A stretch of DNA of 6,000 nt from Candidatus Dormiibacterota bacterium. Lineage in GTDB: Bacteria > Chloroflexota > Dormibacteria > Aeolococcales > Aeolococcaceae. Both the position numbers and the translations under genes were made by a program. The notes under the pieces were generated by a model that worked only from the letters and a program-made list of their open reading frames with translations, was not told the origin of the DNA and ran no database searches. How positions within the stretch are numbered: position 1 is the first letter of the stretch; each line of letters begins with the position of its first letter. Positions 5,503 to 6,000 of this stretch are shown piece after piece. The DNA lies in the NCBI GenBank assembly GCA_003136295.1, contig PLDZ01000240.1, forward strand, positions 2,332 through 8,331, in the 5' to 3' direction.

Positions 5503-6000
5503 TCAGCGCCGCTCAGCCGCTGCCTGCTCCATCACCCAGCGATAGCGGGGATCGATGAACACGCGCATGGCGCGCTCCTCCCCGGCGAGGATCCAGAGGT
5601 AATAGAGACCGTGACCTGGCGCCGCCACCAGCGGATGGAAGCCGGAGGTGATCGCCGCGGCGTCGCCGTCGCGCACCATGCGCAGGTTCTCCTGCCCGCC
5701 GTCGGTGTCGTATCGAACCTGCACTGCAAAGCCGTTGGCCGGATGCACGCGGTAGTAATAGACCTCCTCGAGCCGCGCCTCCTCTGCCGACTTCCGATCG
5801 TGTCGATGGGGCGGGAAGGAAGACCACGTTCCCGTGCCGGCGTGCACTGTCTCCCCGACGATGAGTCGCGACGCGGGATCATCCGGTCCGAGGATGGTTC
5901 GGACTGTCCGGCCCCAACTGTCGCGCCCGACCACGACCTCGCGCTGCGTCGCGCCTCGAATCAGCCGCGCGGGTCCGGCCGGCAGCGAGCCGGCGGGTGC
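5503..6000 (-). CDS. iolB: 5-deoxy-glucuronate isomerase IolB, 5' partial
   Basis: IolB converts 5-deoxy-D-glucuronate to 5-dehydro-2-deoxy-D-gluconate in the cytoplasmic myo-inositol degradation pathway. The 165 visible residues are the C-terminal part of a protein usually about 270 long. The frame runs open through the right edge, and the GTG at 5934 is internal because family-like sequence (RLIRGATQREV) continues upstream of it. Strong family marks are GTWSSFPPHRHD, RLEEVYYYRV, NGFAVQVRYD, TSGFHPLVAAPGHGLYYLW and a closing DPRYRW. Numbering from the right edge, H65, H67, E78 or E79, and H122 match the metal-binding set of this KduI/IolB cupin-like family. The remaining iol genes would be expected upstream on this strand, beyond the window. 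The lipoprotein gene follows 120 bp downstream with its own promoter candidate, so it need not be part of the inositol operon. Confidence 0.93.
   Translation of the reverse strand, partial: APAGSLPAGPARLIRGATQREVVVGRDSWGRTVRTILGPDDPASRLIVGETVHAGTGTWSSFPPHRHDRKSAEEARLEEVYYYRVHPANGFAVQVRYDTDGGQENLRMVRDGDAAAITSGFHPLVAAPGHGLYYLWILAGEERAMRVFIDPRYRWVMEQAAAERR

Overview
The window is GC-rich (my estimate is a little above 60% GC) and tightly packed. It looks like an accessory catabolic region from a high-GC bacterium. The secreted lipoprotein with a long Thr/Pro/Ala linker, the GTG starts and the overall codon use would fit a Chloroflexota or Actinomycetota soil/sediment lineage. That placement is an impression from style, not from a marker gene.

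Positions 1-3616 (+ strand) form one gene train. It runs from the end of a PotB-type ABC permease (cut by the left edge), through a PotC-type permease (ATGA overlap), an acyl-CoA dehydrogenase (2 bp gap) and a small cupin (6 bp gap), to an NTF2/SnoaL-like protein (36 bp gap). The two permeases form the membrane channel of a spermidine/putrescine-family importer, whose ATPase and binding protein are presumably upstream of the window. The three downstream genes look like an intracellular route acting on the imported compound after CoA activation. The substrate cannot be read from the sequence.

Positions 3617-3754 are a regulatory gap with a pair of TAACC elements 11 bp apart. They are followed by a strong ribosome binding site and a gene for a secreted, probably beta-propeller protein of unknown function (3755-4879). 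A short convergent gap (4880-4944) holds small inverted repeats.

The right end is on the minus strand. It holds a lipoprotein (4945-5382), a 120-bp gap with a promoter-like arrangement built around a perfect 7-bp dyad, and the C-terminal part of IolB, 5-deoxy-glucuronate isomerase of myo-inositol catabolism (5503 to the right edge, 5' end missing).

I found no RNA gene, insertion sequence, CRISPR array or phage gene. Most of the window is recognisable metabolism. The points most worth checking are the dyad-in-spacer promoter upstream of the lipoprotein, the cupin/SnoaL junction (one reading frame split by a single TGA), and the unidentified substrate of the transporter/acyl-CoA dehydrogenase operon.
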